DNA from: Pseudomonadota bacterium
Lineage (GTDB): Bacteria > Pseudomonadota > Gammaproteobacteria > Burkholderiales > Ferrovaceae
Assembly: GCA_021826025.1 (NCBI GenBank)
Contig: JAKBBG010000003.1
Location: 1-55,006 of the forward strand
Length of the DNA stretch: 55,006 bases
Reading direction: 5' to 3'
Shown here in pieces: positions 33,093 to 44,642 of the stretch. A program made the translations under genes and the position numbers. Under the pieces are notes generated by a model. The model did not search any database. It was not told where the DNA came from and saw only the letters and a list, made by a program, of their open reading frames with translations. Position 1 is the stretch's first letter, and each line of letters begins with the position of its first letter.

Positions 33093-36000
33093 AGCGCCAC
33101 CCGGGTTTGAGGGGCCTGCTTGAGCAGGAACCTCAGTTCTTCGAACTGAAACCTGCCGGTCAGGTTTCTTGCGGTATCGACAAACTCGCGGTAGTCGCTT
33201 CCGCACTCATGCAGGCGGTCCAGGGTCTGGACAATCCCCTTGAGATAGCCTGCTTCCGTATGCTGCCGCAGCTCCTCAATCCACTCCCGCGGCGGGTATG
33301 TCAGGGGCCCCTGCGCAACGGCGGGGACACTCGTTCGCGCTTCGTGAAAGATCCAGGACAACGCCATGCAGCGCCCGATGCTTTCCAGCAATTCGTTGAT
33401 GTTCACCGGCTTGGTTATGAACCGGTCCGAAGTGATGTTGGCGTCGTTGTCGGCGCCCTTTTCGAACGCATTGGCTGAAACAACCATCACTGGAATGTCG
33501 CGATGCTCCGTACGGCGCATGCGCCTGATCGTTTCCCATCCGTCGATCTCCGGCATGGCCAGATCGATCATCACGAGGTCGGGAGAAACCGCATCGAGAA
33601 GATCCAGGCATTCCTGTCCGCTGCAGGCTTCGAACATGTCAAACCCCAGCGGCGTCAGAAAACTGGAAATGACGCTGCGATCCAGGGGCTCGTTGTCGAC
33701 CACGAGGATCCTGCGCCGGCGGCCCTGGTAGCCCAGATAAACCCTGTCCTCGATCGCCTCGGCCGCCGCATGGCTGATCACGTGCGGCAAAAACAGGCGC
33801 AGCTTGAAAACCGTCCCTTTGCCTTCCGCGCTGTGGACCATGATGTCGCCGCCCATGAGGTCGATGAGCATTTTCGAGATGGTGAGCCCGAGCCCCGTCC
33901 CGCCGGAAACGTCGGAAGACTGGTTGGAACCCCGGGCGAACGGTTCGAAAATGCGCTCCAGGTCGGATGGCGGAATTCCCGGCCCAGTGTCGCCGACTTC
34001 TATCGTCGCGATCTCATTCTGATACTTGATGCCGAGAACGACCTGCCCTTCCCGGGTGAACTTGATGGCGTTGCCCACGATGTTGATTAGAATTTGCCTC
34101 AGGCGCCCGCCGTCCCCGCGAACTGTCACGGGCAAATCGGACAAGGCCTGGTATATGAAATCAAGGCCTTTGCTTTGCGCCTGCAATTTGAACATGCCCA
34201 CAATTTGCTGGACCAGTTCGCGAAACGGCAATGGCTTGATGTTCAGCTTCAGCTTTCCGCTTTCAATCCTGGCGATGTCCAGCGTTCCTTCGATCAGGGT
34301 CAGCAAGTGATCGCCGCTGCGTCGTATCACGCTGACCGCCTGCCTGCGATGGTCTGGAATGGCAGGATCCCCGTCCATGATTTGCGCATACCCCAGGATA
34401 CTGTTCAAAGGGGTGCGCAACTCGTGGCTGATGGACATGATGTACCTGCTTTTCGCCAGGTTTGCCATGTCAGCCGTCACTTTTGCGCTTTGCAGAAGCT
34501 GGTCCGTCTTTTTGTGGGAATTGATTTCCTGGATCAGCAGGCCGGTTTGCGATTTGGCTTCCATCAGCGCGACCTGACGGCTCTTGCTCACCAGAACGAG
34601 CCACCAGGCGACGATTCCCGCAATCACCAGCAGCCCGGAAAACAGCCGGATGTAAATGCCGCGGATGTAGTGGACCATTTCCCCGCTCCCAAGGTTGTTT
34701 GCGTAGACTTCCTGGTAGTAGAGCAATCCGAGCAGGGCGACCAAAATAAGGGAAAAGGACAGCAGCAGGACGATGTAGTGCCCCAGGCCGACGCGGAGAT
34801 AGTTGATCAGCTTCGGCGGCAGCAGCATGCTGACCCAGTCCATCATCTGGGCTGAAACCCTTGCCGAAGGTTTGCACTGGTCCTGGCACCGCACGTCCAA
34901 TGTGCAGCACAGGGAGCAGATCTTTCCCTGGTATGCGGGACAAAACGCCACGTCCTCCCGTTCAAAGTCATTCCCGCACACGGTGCAGGTGTGCCCAAGT
35001 CCGGGTTCCCCCAGGGAATCCGGCCCGCGCGCGATATAGAACTTGCCCTTGGTCCCGTAGGCAATCAGGGGGGACAGCACGAGCGGCAGCAGCAAGGACA
35101 CCAGGATCGCAAACGGCTGGATATCTTCGCCCATCACGCCAAGATAAATGAGAATCGCGATGCCGGCCGTGACGGTGACCGTAAAAAAACCCACGGGGTT
35201 GATGTCGTACAGATAGGCACGCTTGAATTCCACCGATTTGGGCGACAGGCCCAGCGGCTTGTTGATCACCAGATCGGTGAAAACCGCCATGATCCAGGGA
35301 ACGGCAATATTTGAAAACAGCTCCAGGACACGGTCCATGACCTGCAGCAGGTCCAATTCCATCAGCATCAATGCGATGACGATGTTGAAAATGACCCAAA
35401 CGACCCGCCCTGGATGGCTGTGGGTCAGCCTGGAGAAAAAATTGGACCAGGCGAGCGACCCCGCATAGGCATTGGTCACATTGATTTTCAGTTGCGACAG
35501 GATGATCAGGAGCGACGCAAAGGCGAGGATGACCCAATAGTTCGAGAACACATACTGATAGGCTATGAAATACAGGGCATTCGGGTTCAGGGTCTCGTTG
35601 AGTTCATACCCCATCCGCAGCGCCACATAGGCCAGGAGCATTCCTCCAAGGATTTTCAGTGAACTGAGGATCACCCATCCGGAGCCCCCAACCAGGACGC
35701 CGGCATACCAGGCATGGCGGTTTTCGGAAGTCTTTGCAGGCATGAAGCGCAGGTAATCCGCCTGCTCTCCCATCTGCGCGAGCAGAGGCAGCAACACCGT
35801 CAAGGCGATGCAAAACGTTTTCACATGGAAGCTGCCGCCGCCTCCGTCGATTCCGGTAAAGCGCCAGATGTCGTGAAACGTGACGTAATTCGACCCCAGC
35901 AGATAAATATACGGAAGCACCAGCAGAATGAGCCAAAAGGGCTGGGTGATGCTTTGAAAGCGGCTGATCGCCGTAACCCCTCTTGTGACAACCGGGATGA

Positions 36001-36484
36001 CGACGAGCGCACACAGAACGTATGCCCAGGACATACGGATATTGAAGGCCACATGCAAAGCAAAGGCCATGATGGCGGCTTCAAAAGCGAAAAAAATGAA
36101 GGTGAACGCCGCATAAATCAGCGAGGTGATGGTCGAGCCCAGATAGCCGAACCCGGATCCGCGGGTCAACAGATCCATGTCCAGGTTATACCGTGCGGAA
36201 TAGTAGCTGATGGGAAGGCTGACCAGAAACAGGATGATCCCCGAACAGAGGATGGCGTAAAAGGAATTGATGAAGCCGGAATGGATGAGCAGCGTCGCGC
36301 CAAGCGCTTCAAGCACCATGAAGGAAGACGTGCTGAACGCGGTATTGGCAACCTCGGCAATGCTCCATTTCCTGAAGCTTTCCGGGGCATAGCGCAGGGC
36401 ATAGTCTTCCAGGCTTTCGGTGGCGACCCAGGTGTTGTAGTCCCGCCGGATGTTAAAGACGCCTTGGGCTGAAAATTCGCTCAT
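33089..36484 (-). CDS. Hybrid histidine kinase fused to an NCS1-type transporter
   Basis: This 1131-residue protein combines several parts. Residues 1-485 form about twelve helices resembling NCS1 purine/cytosine permeases ([34 protein letters not shown]). A cytoplasmic Cys cluster follows at 500-537 (Cys500, 503, 515, 523, 526, 527, 533, 537), likely to bind zinc. Two more helices lie at about 568-590 and 612-632. HisKA carries His687 ([12 protein letters not shown]), then HATPase_c, a receiver domain (Asp974, Lys1025) and a helical tail. The start overlaps ureG by four bases. A transporter-like sensor for urea, amides or a related compound is inferred; whether it transports is unknown. Confidence 0.9.
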   Translation of the reverse strand: MSEFSAQGVFNIRRDYNTWVATESLEDYALRYAPESFRKWSIAEVANTAFSTSSFMVLEALGATLLIHSGFINSFYAILCSGIILFLVSLPISYYSARYNLDMDLLTRGSGFGYLGSTITSLIYAAFTFIFFAFEAAIMAFALHVAFNIRMSWAYVLCALVVIPVVTRGVTAISRFQSITQPFWLILLVLPYIYLLGSNYVTFHDIWRFTGIDGGGGSFHVKTFCIALTVLLPLLAQMGEQADYLRFMPAKTSENRHAWYAGVLVGGSGWVILSSLKILGGMLLAYVALRMGYELNETLNPNALYFIAYQYVFSNYWVILAFASLLIILSQLKINVTNAYAGSLAWSNFFSRLTHSHPGRVVWVIFNIVIALMLMELDLLQVMDRVLELFSNIAVPWIMAVFTDLVINKPLGLSPKSVEFKRAYLYDINPVGFFTVTVTAGIAILIYLGVMGEDIQPFAILVSLLLPLVLSPLIAYGTKGKFYIARGPDSLGEPGLGHTCTVCGNDFEREDVAFCPAYQGKICSLCCTLDVRCQDQCKPSARVSAQMMDWVSMLLPPKLINYLRVGLGHYIVLLLSFSLILVALLGLLYYQEVYANNLGSGEMVHYIRGIYIRLFSGLLVIAGIVAWWLVLVSKSRQVALMEAKSQTGLLIQEINSHKKTDQLLQSAKVTADMANLAKSRYIMSISHELRTPLNSILGYAQIMDGDPAIPDHRRQAVSVIRRSGDHLLTLIEGTLDIARIESGKLKLNIKPLPFRELVQQIVGMFKLQAQSKGLDFIYQALSDLPVTVRGDGGRLRQILINIVGNAIKFTREGQVVLGIKYQNEIATIEVGDTGPGIPPSDLERIFEPFARGSNQSSDVSGGTGLGLTISKMLIDLMGGDIMVHSAEGKGTVFKLRLFLPHVISHAAAEAIEDRVYLGYQGRRRRILVVDNEPLDRSVISSFLTPLGFDMFEACSGQECLDLLDAVSPDLVMIDLAMPEIDGWETIRRMRRTEHRDIPVMVVSANAFEKGADNDANITSDRFITKPVNINELLESIGRCMALSWIFHEARTSVPAVAQGPLTYPPREWIEELRQHTEAGYLKGIVQTLDRLHECGSDYREFVDTARNLTGRFQFEELRFLLKQAPQTRVAL

Positions 36485-37092
36485 AACATGCCTGCGCGCT
36501 CGATGAACTGAACGATCTCTGCCAATCCGTGGCGGGTTTTCATGTTGCTGAACAAGAACGGCCGATCGCCCCGCATGCGTCTTGCATCCCGGTCCATCAC
36601 GTCAAGGGAAGCGCCGACATAGGGGGCAAGGTCGATTTTGTTGATGATCAGCAGGTCGGATTTCGTGATTCCCGGCCCCCCCTTTCTGGGGATCTTTTCC
36701 CCGGCCGCCACATCGATCACATACAGCGTCAAGTCTGAAAGTTCAGGGCTGAAGGTGGCGGCCAGGTTGTCCCCGCCGCTTTCCACGAAAATCACGTCGA
36801 GGTCCGAAAATCGTCGATTCAGCTGCTCGATGGCTTCCAGATTGATGCTGGCATCTTCGCGGATGGCCGTGTGCGGACACCCGCCGGTCTCGACGCCCAA
36901 TATATGGTCCGGGCTCAAGGCCGCATGCCGCACCAGGAATTGGGCGTCCTCCTCCGTGTAGATGTCGTTGGTGATCGCCGCCACGTGGTACTTATCCCGC
37001 AAGGCGATGCACAGTTCGAGGGTCAACGCTGTTTTTCCGGATCCTACCGGGCCGCCAATTCCCACACGAAGCGGCGAACGTTGGGTCATCAT
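36481..37092 (-). CDS. ureG: Urease accessory GTPase UreG
   Basis: This 203-residue protein has P-loop [10 protein letters not shown] near the start, then [31 protein letters not shown] with the nickel-binding CPH motif, and [10 protein letters not shown]. UreG delivers nickel to urease with UreD, UreE and UreF using GTP. It overlaps ureF by four bases and the transporter-kinase gene by four. Confidence 0.96.
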   Translation of the reverse strand: MMTQRSPLRVGIGGPVGSGKTALTLELCIALRDKYHVAAITNDIYTEEDAQFLVRHAALSPDHILGVETGGCPHTAIREDASINLEAIEQLNRRFSDLDVIFVESGGDNLAATFSPELSDLTLYVIDVAAGEKIPRKGGPGITKSDLLIINKIDLAPYVGASLDVMDRDARRMRGDRPFLFSNMKTRHGLAEIVQFIERAGML

Positions 37093-37817
37093 GATCGAAA
37101 TAGCCTCGTGTATTGTGTTTCGTGCAAGCAGGAAGCCAGGGCGTACCCTGGCATTGCATTCACCGCATCTTCAATCGAAGTGCTCAGGATGTCGTCGAGA
37201 TGCCGGCCAATCTGGCCGGACAATTCGATGAGCAGCCGCTGCCCCTCGCTCTGCCCCAATGGCACGCATTTCACTGCCGCCATGACCTGGTTTTCCAGCC
37301 AGGACCAGAGGTATCCCGTCACGGCCTCCTCCTCCGGCAGTTGCCAGTGATGCGCCAGATAGCTCCAGGCGCAAGGAAAGGTGACCTGCGTAGCCTGGTC
37401 CAGCGCTTCCGGCAATGGAACACCGATCTGCTTGAGCAGCTGTCTCATGGAAAATCCCATTTGCAAAGTCTCGGCACGCAACTCGACAGTGTCCCGGCTC
37501 GCCGCGAACGACTCGTCATGGTGCAGCGCCGATGCGGCATCTCCGGAGCGCCAGGCCCTCAGCATATGCACCAGGTACACTGCTTCGCAGCGCGCCATGC
37601 CGTCCCGCAACACATCTCCGATCCATTGACAAACCCCGGACGCGCCAACCACCTGGCCCCGTTCCACAACCCACTCCAACCCTTGCGAATAGCTGTATGC
37701 CCCTACAGGCAGGGCCGGGCTTGCCAGTTGCAGAAGCCTCAGCAGAACCCCTGCGCTAGCGGGTTTGCATGTCGTGAATTCGTGCTCCACGACCGACCCC
37801 TTCGAAACTATGCCCAT
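37089..37817 (-). CDS. ureF: Urease accessory protein UreF
   Basis: This 242-residue protein has the family start [20 protein letters not shown] and later [15 protein letters not shown]. UreF works with UreD and UreG in nickel insertion. The start is uncertain. ATG at 37817 overlaps ureE by 62 bases, an ATG at 37832 overlaps more, and a GTG at 37790 would overlap less. The conserved region begins near 37750, so all fit. Confidence 0.9.
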   Translation of the reverse strand: MGIVSKGSVVEHEFTTCKPASAGVLLRLLQLASPALPVGAYSYSQGLEWVVERGQVVGASGVCQWIGDVLRDGMARCEAVYLVHMLRAWRSGDAASALHHDESFAASRDTVELRAETLQMGFSMRQLLKQIGVPLPEALDQATQVTFPCAWSYLAHHWQLPEEEAVTGYLWSWLENQVMAAVKCVPLGQSEGQRLLIELSGQIGRHLDDILSTSIEDAVNAMPGYALASCLHETQYTRLFRS

Positions 37818-38253
37818 GGGAATGTCCCACATGCTTGCCGTAAGCCCCTGATTCGGGTTCAAACGGTGCCATGACCTCCGCCACCTCGAGGCCGAGCCCG
37901 CGCACCATGTCGGCCAGCACATGGTCATTGGGAAATCTCAGCCAGTCGGGATTTACTTCAAGGGCCACATGCCGGTTTCCCAAATGGTAGGCGGCCTTGA
38001 TCAGGCGCAGGGAATCTGTCGAACGGACTTCCATCACCGCTTCCAGAGCGGCCTTCACGGCGATGACGCGGCCATCCTGGGCGACAAGATGGTCGCCCCC
38101 CCGAAGCACCGTGCCCCGCTTGAGGAACAATCCGATTTCCTCTCCGGAATCCAGACGTGCCTGCAGCCGGTTTTTGCAGCGAAACTCGAATGCGAGCGTC
38201 AGGAATTCGGTTGCTTCACGTTCATGGGATGCCAACTGTTCAACCACGACCAT
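37756..38253 (-). CDS. ureE: Urease nickel chaperone UreE
   Basis: This 165-residue protein has UreE features such as EEIGLFLKRGTVLRGGDHLV, RLIKAAYHLGNRHV and a C-terminal His-rich tail ([11 protein letters not shown]) that binds nickel. The tail is short compared with the long poly-His tail of Klebsiella UreE. The start at 38253 is preferred to an upstream in-frame ATG inside ureC. Confidence 0.93.
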   Translation of the reverse strand: MVVVEQLASHEREATEFLTLAFEFRCKNRLQARLDSGEEIGLFLKRGTVLRGGDHLVAQDGRVIAVKAALEAVMEVRSTDSLRLIKAAYHLGNRHVALEVNPDWLRFPNDHVLADMVRGLGLEVAEVMAPFEPESGAYGKHVGHSHGHSFEGVGRGARIHDMQTR

Positions 38254-38260
38254 GGGAACC

Positions 38261-39967
38261 TCAGAACAGGAAATAGCGTTGGGCCATGGGCACAACAGCC
38301 AAAGGCTCGCAGGTCAGCAACTCGCCGTCTGCGCGAACCTCATAGGTTTCCGGATCGACCCGGACCTGGGGCAGGGCATCGTTCAATACCATGTCCGATT
38401 TCTGCAGATGCCGGGTATTTTTCACCGCGACCAATGGCTTTCCAAGGCCGAGGCCCCGCACCGATGCGTTGTCCAGGGCAGCCTGCGAAACGAATGTCAC
38501 GGACTTCCCCAATGCAAGGCCGAAGCTGCCGAACATCGGCCGCCCATGGACCGGTTGGGGCGTGGGAATGGAGGCATTGGGGTCCCCCATCAGCGCGTAG
38601 GCAATCATGCCCCCCTTGATGATGGTGGAAGGCTTCACCCCGAAAAATGCGGGCCGCCAGAGCACGAGGTCCGCCAACTTTCCCGCCTCGATGGAACCCA
38701 CTTCATGGCTGATGCCGTGGGTGATGGCCGGGTTGATGGTGTACTTGGCCAGGTACCGCTTGACCCGAAAATTGTCATTGCGCGCCGAATCTTCAGGCAG
38801 CCGGCCCCGTTGGCATTTCATCTTGTGGGCTGTCTGCCAGGTGCGAATGATCACTTCCCCAACCCTTCCCATGGCCTGGGAATCCGACGACATCATGGAA
38901 ATGGCGCCCATGTCCTGCAAAATATCCTCGGCGGCAATGGTCTCGCGCCGGATCCGCGACTCCGCGAAGGCCACATCTTCCGCAATGGCGGAATCCAGGT
39001 GGTGACAGACCATCAGCATGTCCAGATGCTCGTCGATCGTGTTGACGGTATAGGGTCTTGTGGGGTTGGTGGACGAGGGCAGCACGTTTTTCAGTCCTAC
39101 CGCCCGGATGATGTCCGGGGCATGCCCTCCGCCCGCGCCCTCCGTGTGGAACGTGTGGATCGTCCGCCCCTTGAACGCCCCCAGAGTGGCTTCCAGGAAG
39201 CCGGACTCATTGAGCGTGTCGGTGTGGATGGCCACCTGGACGTCATACAAATCCGCGACGGACAGGCAATTGTCGATGGCTGCCGGCGTGCTGCCCCAGT
39301 CCTCATGCAGCTTTAGCCCGATGGCCCCGGCCTTGATCTGCTCGATGGCAGGTTCTGGCAATGACACGTTCCCCTTCCCCATGAATCCCAGATTCATGGG
39401 GAAGGCTTCAGCGGCTTGAAGCATGCTGCCGATATGCCAGGGCCCGGGGGTGCAGGTGGTCGCAAACGTCCCGGTGGCAGGGCCGGTACCCCCGCCCAGC
39501 ATGGTGGTGATCCCGGAGCTCAAAGCCTCTTCGATCTGCTGGGGGCATATGAAATGGATGTGGCTGTCCACGCCGCCAGCCGTCACCAGCAGCCCTTCTC
39601 CGGCGACGATTTCGGTGGCTGCGCCGATCGGGAGCGTGACTCCCGGCTGTATGTCCGGGTTGCCGGCCTTTCCAATGCCCCAGATGCGTCCATCCTTGAT
39701 GGCCAGATCGGCTTTGATGATCCCGCTCACGGGGTCCAGGATCACGGCATTGGTGATGACGGTATCGGCGACTTCGCCGGCACTTCGCTGCGACTGGCCC
39801 ATGCCATCGCGAATGACCTTTCCCCCGCCAAACTTGACCTCCTCGCCGTAAACGGTCAGGTCCCTTTCAATCTCGATCCACAGTTCGGTATCAGCCAAAC
39901 GCAGCCGGTCACCTGCCGTCGGTCCAAACATTTCCGCATAGGTGCGCCGGGCCAGGGAGTTCGCCAT
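38261..39967 (-). CDS. ureC: Urease alpha subunit UreC
   Basis: This 568-residue catalytic subunit has metal ligands in [11 protein letters not shown], the carbamylated Lys in [10 protein letters not shown], and the flap motif [10 protein letters not shown] with the active-site Cys-His. Urease hydrolyses urea to ammonia and carbamate at a dinickel site. The start at 39967 ([20 protein letters not shown]) matches other UreC proteins. It is seven bases before ureE and five after hupE/ureJ. Confidence 0.97.
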   Translation of the reverse strand: MANSLARRTYAEMFGPTAGDRLRLADTELWIEIERDLTVYGEEVKFGGGKVIRDGMGQSQRSAGEVADTVITNAVILDPVSGIIKADLAIKDGRIWGIGKAGNPDIQPGVTLPIGAATEIVAGEGLLVTAGGVDSHIHFICPQQIEEALSSGITTMLGGGTGPATGTFATTCTPGPWHIGSMLQAAEAFPMNLGFMGKGNVSLPEPAIEQIKAGAIGLKLHEDWGSTPAAIDNCLSVADLYDVQVAIHTDTLNESGFLEATLGAFKGRTIHTFHTEGAGGGHAPDIIRAVGLKNVLPSSTNPTRPYTVNTIDEHLDMLMVCHHLDSAIAEDVAFAESRIRRETIAAEDILQDMGAISMMSSDSQAMGRVGEVIIRTWQTAHKMKCQRGRLPEDSARNDNFRVKRYLAKYTINPAITHGISHEVGSIEAGKLADLVLWRPAFFGVKPSTIIKGGMIAYALMGDPNASIPTPQPVHGRPMFGSFGLALGKSVTFVSQAALDNASVRGLGLGKPLVAVKNTRHLQKSDMVLNDALPQVRVDPETYEVRADGELLTCEPLAVVPMAQRYFLF

Positions 39968-39972
39968 GGAGG

Positions 39973-40563
39973 TCAGCTTCCCAGCGCAACCAATGCGAGG
40001 CCCAGTACGCCGGCCCCTGCCCACCGGGTCCTGCCCGTCGAGCGACGGACCCATTGCCCCATCAATGCACCAAGGCACAGCAGCAGACATGTCGCCAGCA
40101 TGAACCCCGCGACATAGCGCAACGGGGCCGCCGTATCCGGGATTTCAAGGCCGTGGGCGAGGCCGTGCCAGGCGGCAAACCCTGCCGCGGCGAGCATGCG
40201 CACCAGAATGGAGCATGGCTTTGCCCACAATAGCAGCGTCCCCGTGGCCAGTACGCTCGCCATCAGGGTGGATTCCACCCAGGCGGGAGCGGCTCCCAGG
40301 ATGCCAATGACGCCGCCGCCCAGCATCCCGGCCAGGAAGCAGGCCAGCACCGCGGCGCGCTGGCGGAGGGAGGACGCCAATGAGGCCCAGATTCCCATGG
40401 AAACCATCCCGACCACGTGGTCGAGGCCGCTGAAAGGATGGGACCACCCTTCCCAAAACCCGCCTCCTGCGTGGCCCGGGTGGGCAAACGCAAATCCGGG
40501 CAGCATGCAGGCCACGGCGCAGACCAGGGCATACACGATTTTCCGCTGACGACGCTGTTTCAT
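39973..40563 (-). CDS. ureJ: HupE/UreJ-family nickel permease
   Basis: This 196-residue protein has a signal-like N-terminus (cleavage near AFAHP), about six helices and the metal motif [12 protein letters not shown] (HX5DH), typical of HupE/UreJ. It probably supplies nickel for urease. It lies between ureB and ureC, overlapping ureB by four bases. Confidence 0.9.
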   Translation of the reverse strand: MKQRRQRKIVYALVCAVACMLPGFAFAHPGHAGGGFWEGWSHPFSGLDHVVGMVSMGIWASLASSLRQRAAVLACFLAGMLGGGVIGILGAAPAWVESTLMASVLATGTLLLWAKPCSILVRMLAAAGFAAWHGLAHGLEIPDTAAPLRYVAGFMLATCLLLCLGALMGQWVRRSTGRTRWAGAGVLGLALVALGS

Positions 40564-40865
40564 AAGTCCCCCTGGATTTTTCCCTGAAATCCGAACACCC
40601 GCCGGCTTCCCGCAAAGGCCACCAGCTCTACGGTCCGCTCCTGCCCGGGCTCGAAGCGTACGGCCGTTCCAGCGGCAATGTTCAGTCGCATTCCCCTGGC
40701 CTGCTCACGCTCGAAAAGAAGCGACTCGTTGGCTTCGTAAAAATGGTAGTGGGATCCCACCTGAATGGGCCGATCACCACGATTGGCCACCCGCAGTGCG
40801 ATCGTGTCGCGATGCGCGTTCAACGGTATTTCTTCTGCCTCGAGCAACCATTCCCCGGGTATCAT
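40560..40865 (-). CDS. ureB: Urease beta subunit UreB
   Basis: This 101-residue protein starts [20 protein letters not shown] and contains [20 protein letters not shown] and [13 protein letters not shown], as in bacterial UreB. It packs against UreA and UreC and has no catalytic residues. Separate ureA and ureB genes are the usual bacterial form. Confidence 0.96.
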   Translation of the reverse strand: MIPGEWLLEAEEIPLNAHRDTIALRVANRGDRPIQVGSHYHFYEANESLLFEREQARGMRLNIAAGTAVRFEPGQERTVELVAFAGSRRVFGFQGKIQGDL

Positions 40866-40873
40866 CGTGGCAC

Positions 40874-41176
40874 CTATGCAATGGGCTGATGGACAGTCAC
40901 CAATTTGGTGCCATCCGGGAATGTGGCTTCGACCTGCACGTCCGGTATCATTTCGGGCACCCCTTCCATGACATCATTCCGGCCCAGCAAACCCGCCCCA
41001 TAGCCCATGAGTTCTGCCACCGTCCTTCCGTCCCGGGCCCCTTCCAGCAAGGCTGCCGTGATGAAAGCGACGGCTTCCGGATAATTCAGTTTCAGGCCAC
41101 GCGCCTTTCGCCTTTCAGCCAGCAAGGCGGCGGCAAATATCAACAACTTGTCCTTTTCTCGGGGGCTCAAATCCAT
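40874..41176 (-). CDS. ureA: Urease gamma subunit UreA
   Basis: This 100-residue protein starts [20 protein letters not shown] and contains [21 protein letters not shown], as in UreA. I chose the ATG at 41176 because it gives the standard N-terminus; an in-frame ATG at 41185 overlaps ureD. ureB follows after eight bases. Confidence 0.96.
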   Translation of the reverse strand: MDLSPREKDKLLIFAAALLAERRKARGLKLNYPEAVAFITAALLEGARDGRTVAELMGYGAGLLGRNDVMEGVPEMIPDVQVEATFPDGTKLVTVHQPIA

Positions 41177-41181
41177 ACCTG

Positions 41182-42018
41182 TCATGTCCTCCAGATCCGC
41201 GGGTTTGCAGCCGCAATGCCCAACAGCCGGGGCCTCAGCACGTGCCAGATCGCGGTAAACCACTGCTTGGCCGTTTCCGACGAGTCCCCCAGAATACGAG
41301 CAATAAATATGCCATCCATTAGCGTGATGCCCGTCTGCGCACTGTCACAAACAGGGATCGCGCGGCAGTCTGCCACCGTCGTTTTGTTCAATGCGTCTGC
41401 GCAAGCCACCAGGGTTCCCGTGACCGTGTGCCCTGCCAGCCCGTTGAGGCTGCGCATCACGGGGGCCCGGGCGTCATAGCGCGCACGATCCAGAAAGGCC
41501 AGACGACCGCCGCGGCGGATGCTCAGGGAGGAACGTGCCTGGCCATGGGAAAAGGATTCTCCCGAATGACGCCGGCCAAAACACTGGATATCCCACCCCA
41601 CCAGGGTGGCTCCGGGGTCAAGCTCCACTTCCATGACCGTATCCGCCCAGCACTGGTCGAAGAAAATCGTTTCCTGCGGAAGCCATTCGACCGCCGCGTG
41701 CGCGCCCACGTGCAGCCGGATCTCCTGACGCGCCCGCCGATGATCGCTGCGGTACCATTTGCTCGCCCCCGGATTGGTGAACAGGACATGGGCCCTTTCT
41801 CCCAGCTGCGCGCAGATCCGCAGGTGGTCGCCCCCCACGATTCCTCCGGGAGGGTGCAGCAGCAGCGTATGGCATACGCCGCCTCCTTCGGGATACAAGG
41901 CCTTCTGCACCCTGAGCGGACCGCTATGGGATTTGCGACGCAGCACCGTCCCCCGGGCCGTGCGGTCGTAGCCCAGGGATAGGCTGGCATGCCAGCCGCA
42001 ATCCGCCTCCCCCGGCAT
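41182..42018 (-). CDS. ureD: Urease accessory protein UreD (UreH)
   Basis: This 278-residue protein has the family features [21 protein letters not shown] and [11 protein letters not shown]. UreD is the scaffold that binds apo-urease with UreF and UreG. The start at 42018 shares a base with the amiE stop (TAATG), indicating coupled translation; a further in-frame ATG at 42060 lies within amiE. Confidence 0.92.
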   Translation of the reverse strand: MPGEADCGWHASLSLGYDRTARGTVLRRKSHSGPLRVQKALYPEGGGVCHTLLLHPPGGIVGGDHLRICAQLGERAHVLFTNPGASKWYRSDHRRARQEIRLHVGAHAAVEWLPQETIFFDQCWADTVMEVELDPGATLVGWDIQCFGRRHSGESFSHGQARSSLSIRRGGRLAFLDRARYDARAPVMRSLNGLAGHTVTGTLVACADALNKTTVADCRAIPVCDSAQTGITLMDGIFIARILGDSSETAKQWFTAIWHVLRPRLLGIAAANPRIWRT

Positions 42019-43052
42019 TACCCCGTGGCACCGGAATTGGGAATTCCGGGAACCGGACATTCCTCGGTCCCCACCATTGAGCGCGTCAGAGATTCCGCCT
42101 GGCGCCGCGCCCCTTCCGGATCGTTGATCCACTGTTTATAAAAGTCGTAGGGACAGGCGGCGATTCCGGATGCCCCTTCACCGGAATTGATGAGACCGGT
42201 ATAGCCCCGGTGCAGCAGCTTGAACAAATGGTTTTGAGACTGGCCGTGGCGGCGAAAATCCCGAATCAGCTGCTTGGAAAGGGCCGCATACTGGACCCCG
42301 TTTTCCTCTTCCCCGCATTCCCCCAAGGTACGGCCATCGAAACCGATGATCGCCGAATGGCCGAAATAGGAATAGACCCCATCAAATCCGGAAGCGTTGG
42401 CGACAGCCACATAGGTGTTGTTGGCGAACGCCATGGCTTTGGAAATGAGGATTTGCTGCTCTTTTGCCGGATACATGTACCCCTGGCAGCGCACGATCAG
42501 CTCGGCTCCCTTCATGGCGCAGTCGCGCCATATTTCCGGGTAGTTGCCGTCGTCGCAGATGATCAGGCTGATCTTCAGCCCCTTCGGGCCCTCCGAAACG
42601 TAGGTCTTCTCGCCGGGATACCATCCTTCAATCGGAGTCCAGGGCATGATTTTCCGGTATTTCTGGACGATCTCGCCCCGGCTGTTCATGAGGATCAGGG
42701 TGTTGTAGGGCGCCTTGCGGGGATGCTGTTCATGGCGTTCTCCTGTCAGTGAAAACACGCCCCAGACATTGGCCATGCGGCAGGCTTCCGCAAAGATTTC
42801 AGTTTCCTGGCCTGGGATGGATGCCGCCGTGTCGAGCATTTCCTGGGGGTCATACATGATGCCGTGGGTGCTGTATTCCGGAAAGATGACCAGATCCATT
42901 CCCGGCAACCCCGCCTTCATTCCCAGTACCATGCGGGCGATGGCACGGGCGTTTTCAATCACCTGCGCCTTGGTGTGTAGGCGGGGCATCTTGTAGTTCA
43001 CCACTGCCACGCCCACAGTGTCATTACTGCTTGAAATATCTCCATGTATCAT
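42018..43052 (-). CDS. amiE: Aliphatic amidase AmiE
   Basis: This 344-residue nitrilase-superfamily enzyme is very close to Pseudomonas AmiE, starting [20 protein letters not shown]. The catalytic Glu-Lys-Glu-Cys set is in [21 protein letters not shown] and CDDGNYPE. It converts short-chain amides to carboxylates and ammonia. AmiF formamidase is related, but the N- and C-termini look like AmiE. The start at 43052 matches the known N-terminus. No amiC/amiR/amiS genes are nearby, so regulation differs from Pseudomonas. Confidence 0.94.
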   Translation of the reverse strand: MIHGDISSSNDTVGVAVVNYKMPRLHTKAQVIENARAIARMVLGMKAGLPGMDLVIFPEYSTHGIMYDPQEMLDTAASIPGQETEIFAEACRMANVWGVFSLTGERHEQHPRKAPYNTLILMNSRGEIVQKYRKIMPWTPIEGWYPGEKTYVSEGPKGLKISLIICDDGNYPEIWRDCAMKGAELIVRCQGYMYPAKEQQILISKAMAFANNTYVAVANASGFDGVYSYFGHSAIIGFDGRTLGECGEEENGVQYAALSKQLIRDFRRHGQSQNHLFKLLHRGYTGLINSGEGASGIAACPYDFYKQWINDPEGARRQAESLTRSMVGTEECPVPGIPNSGATG

Positions 43053-43072
43053 GACTCGATCCTTGTCGCGAG

Positions 43073-43390
43073 TTAATGGCTGATCATCCAGGGGCGCTTG
43101 TGGGCAAACCCTTTGGGCGCTTTTCCTGCCGAACTTCCGCCGCCGCAGCAGGAGCATCCCTGCCCGTGCCGTGACACGCGCTTCCGGGCCGGTTCATGCG
43201 CCGACCTTTCATTCGCGGCCATGGCCTTTCTGCGCTGGGACGGCATGTCCGCAATCTGCGGGGCAGCCACTGGCATGCGTGGCGACAAGGCACCGCAGGA
43301 CTTGCAATGCTGCTCTGCATCGCGCTCTCCGATGCGCAACAGCCGGTCAAAAGGACCGCAGTTCGGGCAGACGAAGTCGTAGGTCGGCAT
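43073..43390 (-). CDS. fmdB: FmdB-family zinc-ribbon protein
   Basis: This 105-residue protein starts [20 protein letters not shown], the FmdB zinc ribbon with Cys pairs CPNC and CKSC, and ends with another Cys-rich motif (GCSCCGGG). FmdB was named as a possible regulator of formamidase in Methylophilus. The gene lies one base after fmdA. Confidence 0.92.
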   Translation of the reverse strand: MPTYDFVCPNCGPFDRLLRIGERDAEQHCKSCGALSPRMPVAAPQIADMPSQRRKAMAANERSAHEPARKRVSRHGQGCSCCGGGSSAGKAPKGFAHKRPWMISH

Positions 43391-43391
43391 G

Positions 43392-44624
43392 TCACACCTT
43401 GTCGTAGGCAATGGGCATGCTGGGACCACCCTGGATGAACTGGGAAGGGCCTGAAGCGTTCGGCCGGATGTCGAACTCGAAAATCCCGGTGGGCAACCAC
43501 AACGTTGCGCAGGAGTTCGGGATATCCACCACGCCGCTGATGTGCCCCTGCACGGGCGCAGTCCCCAGAATGGAATAGGCCTGGGACTTGGAATAGCCGA
43601 ACTTGGCCAGATATTCGATGGCATTGAGGCAGGCCTGGCGGTAGGCCACGTTGACGTCCAGGTAATGCTGCTTGCCGGCCTCGTCCACGGAAATCCCTTC
43701 AAAGATCAGGTAATCGTCGTAGTGCGGCGTGATCGGACTGGGCCTGAAGATGGGGTTTTTGATCCCGTACTTCGCCATCCCCCCCTTGATGAGTTCGACT
43801 TTCATGTGGACCCAGCCCGCCATTTCGATGGCGCCGCAGAACGTGATTTCGCCGTCTCCCTGGCTGAAATGAAGATCGCCGACAGACAGCCCGCCTCCTT
43901 TCACATACACCGGGAAATAGATCTTCGAACCGCGCGACAGGTCCTTGATGTCGCAGTTGCCGCCATGCTCCCGCGGAGGAACCGTACGGGCTCCCGTCAT
44001 GGCGGCGGCCTCCTTTGCCCCTCCCTTGAGCTTACCCATATGGGCAGTGGACGGGTACGGCGGATTGGCAAGCGGAGGAACCCGGCCGGGATTGGTGTCA
44101 ATCAGGGCCTGCTCGCGGCTGTTCCACTGATCCAGCAATGCATGGCTTGGCAGGCAGCCGATCAGGCCGGGATGGATCAGGCCGGCATACCGGACACCGG
44201 GCACATGGCGGCTCTTGGTGAACAGGCCCTGAAAGTCCCAGATCGACTTCTGCGCATGGGGAAAATGGTCAGTCAGGAACCCTCCCCCGTTCTGCTTTGA
44301 GAAAAAGCCGTTGAATCCCCAGAGGCTGTCGCTTTTTGCGCCGATATCGAGGAGGTCGACCACCAGGAGGTCACCGGGTTCGGCGCCATTCACGCCGACG
44401 GGCCCCGAGAGAAAGTGAACAATGGACAAGTCGATGTCACGCACATCCTCGGCGCTGTCATTGTTCTTGATGAATCCGCCAGTCCAGTCGTATGTTTCCA
44501 GGATGAAATCATCGCCCGGCTTGACCCAGCAGGCCATGGGAATGTCCGGATGCCAGCGGTTGTGAATCATTTCGTTGGAATAGGGCGACTCGTCGAGATT
44601 CACTTTGATAAGGGTATCGGTCAT
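43392..44624 (-). CDS. fmdA: Formamidase FmdA
   Basis: This 410-residue protein of the acetamidase/formamidase family starts TLIKVNLDESPYSNEMIHNR. It contains HPGLIGCLPSHALL, the metal-site region REHGGNCDIKDL and SVGDLHFSQGDGEI. It hydrolyses formamide to formate and ammonia. No formate dehydrogenase is in the window. The gene is in the middle of the amide/urea cluster, between urtE and fmdB. Confidence 0.95.
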   Translation of the reverse strand: MTDTLIKVNLDESPYSNEMIHNRWHPDIPMACWVKPGDDFILETYDWTGGFIKNNDSAEDVRDIDLSIVHFLSGPVGVNGAEPGDLLVVDLLDIGAKSDSLWGFNGFFSKQNGGGFLTDHFPHAQKSIWDFQGLFTKSRHVPGVRYAGLIHPGLIGCLPSHALLDQWNSREQALIDTNPGRVPPLANPPYPSTAHMGKLKGGAKEAAAMTGARTVPPREHGGNCDIKDLSRGSKIYFPVYVKGGGLSVGDLHFSQGDGEITFCGAIEMAGWVHMKVELIKGGMAKYGIKNPIFRPSPITPHYDDYLIFEGISVDEAGKQHYLDVNVAYRQACLNAIEYLAKFGYSKSQAYSILGTAPVQGHISGVVDIPNSCATLWLPTGIFEFDIRPNASGPSQFIQGGPSMPIAYDKV

Positions 44625-44642
44625 GATGGACTCCTGAATGGG

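Noticed and set aside
35030-36484. A stand-alone cytosine/purine permease gene.
   Set aside because: The frame runs without a break into the Cys cluster and kinase domains, and the downstream part has no independent start signal, so a fusion is the simplest reading.
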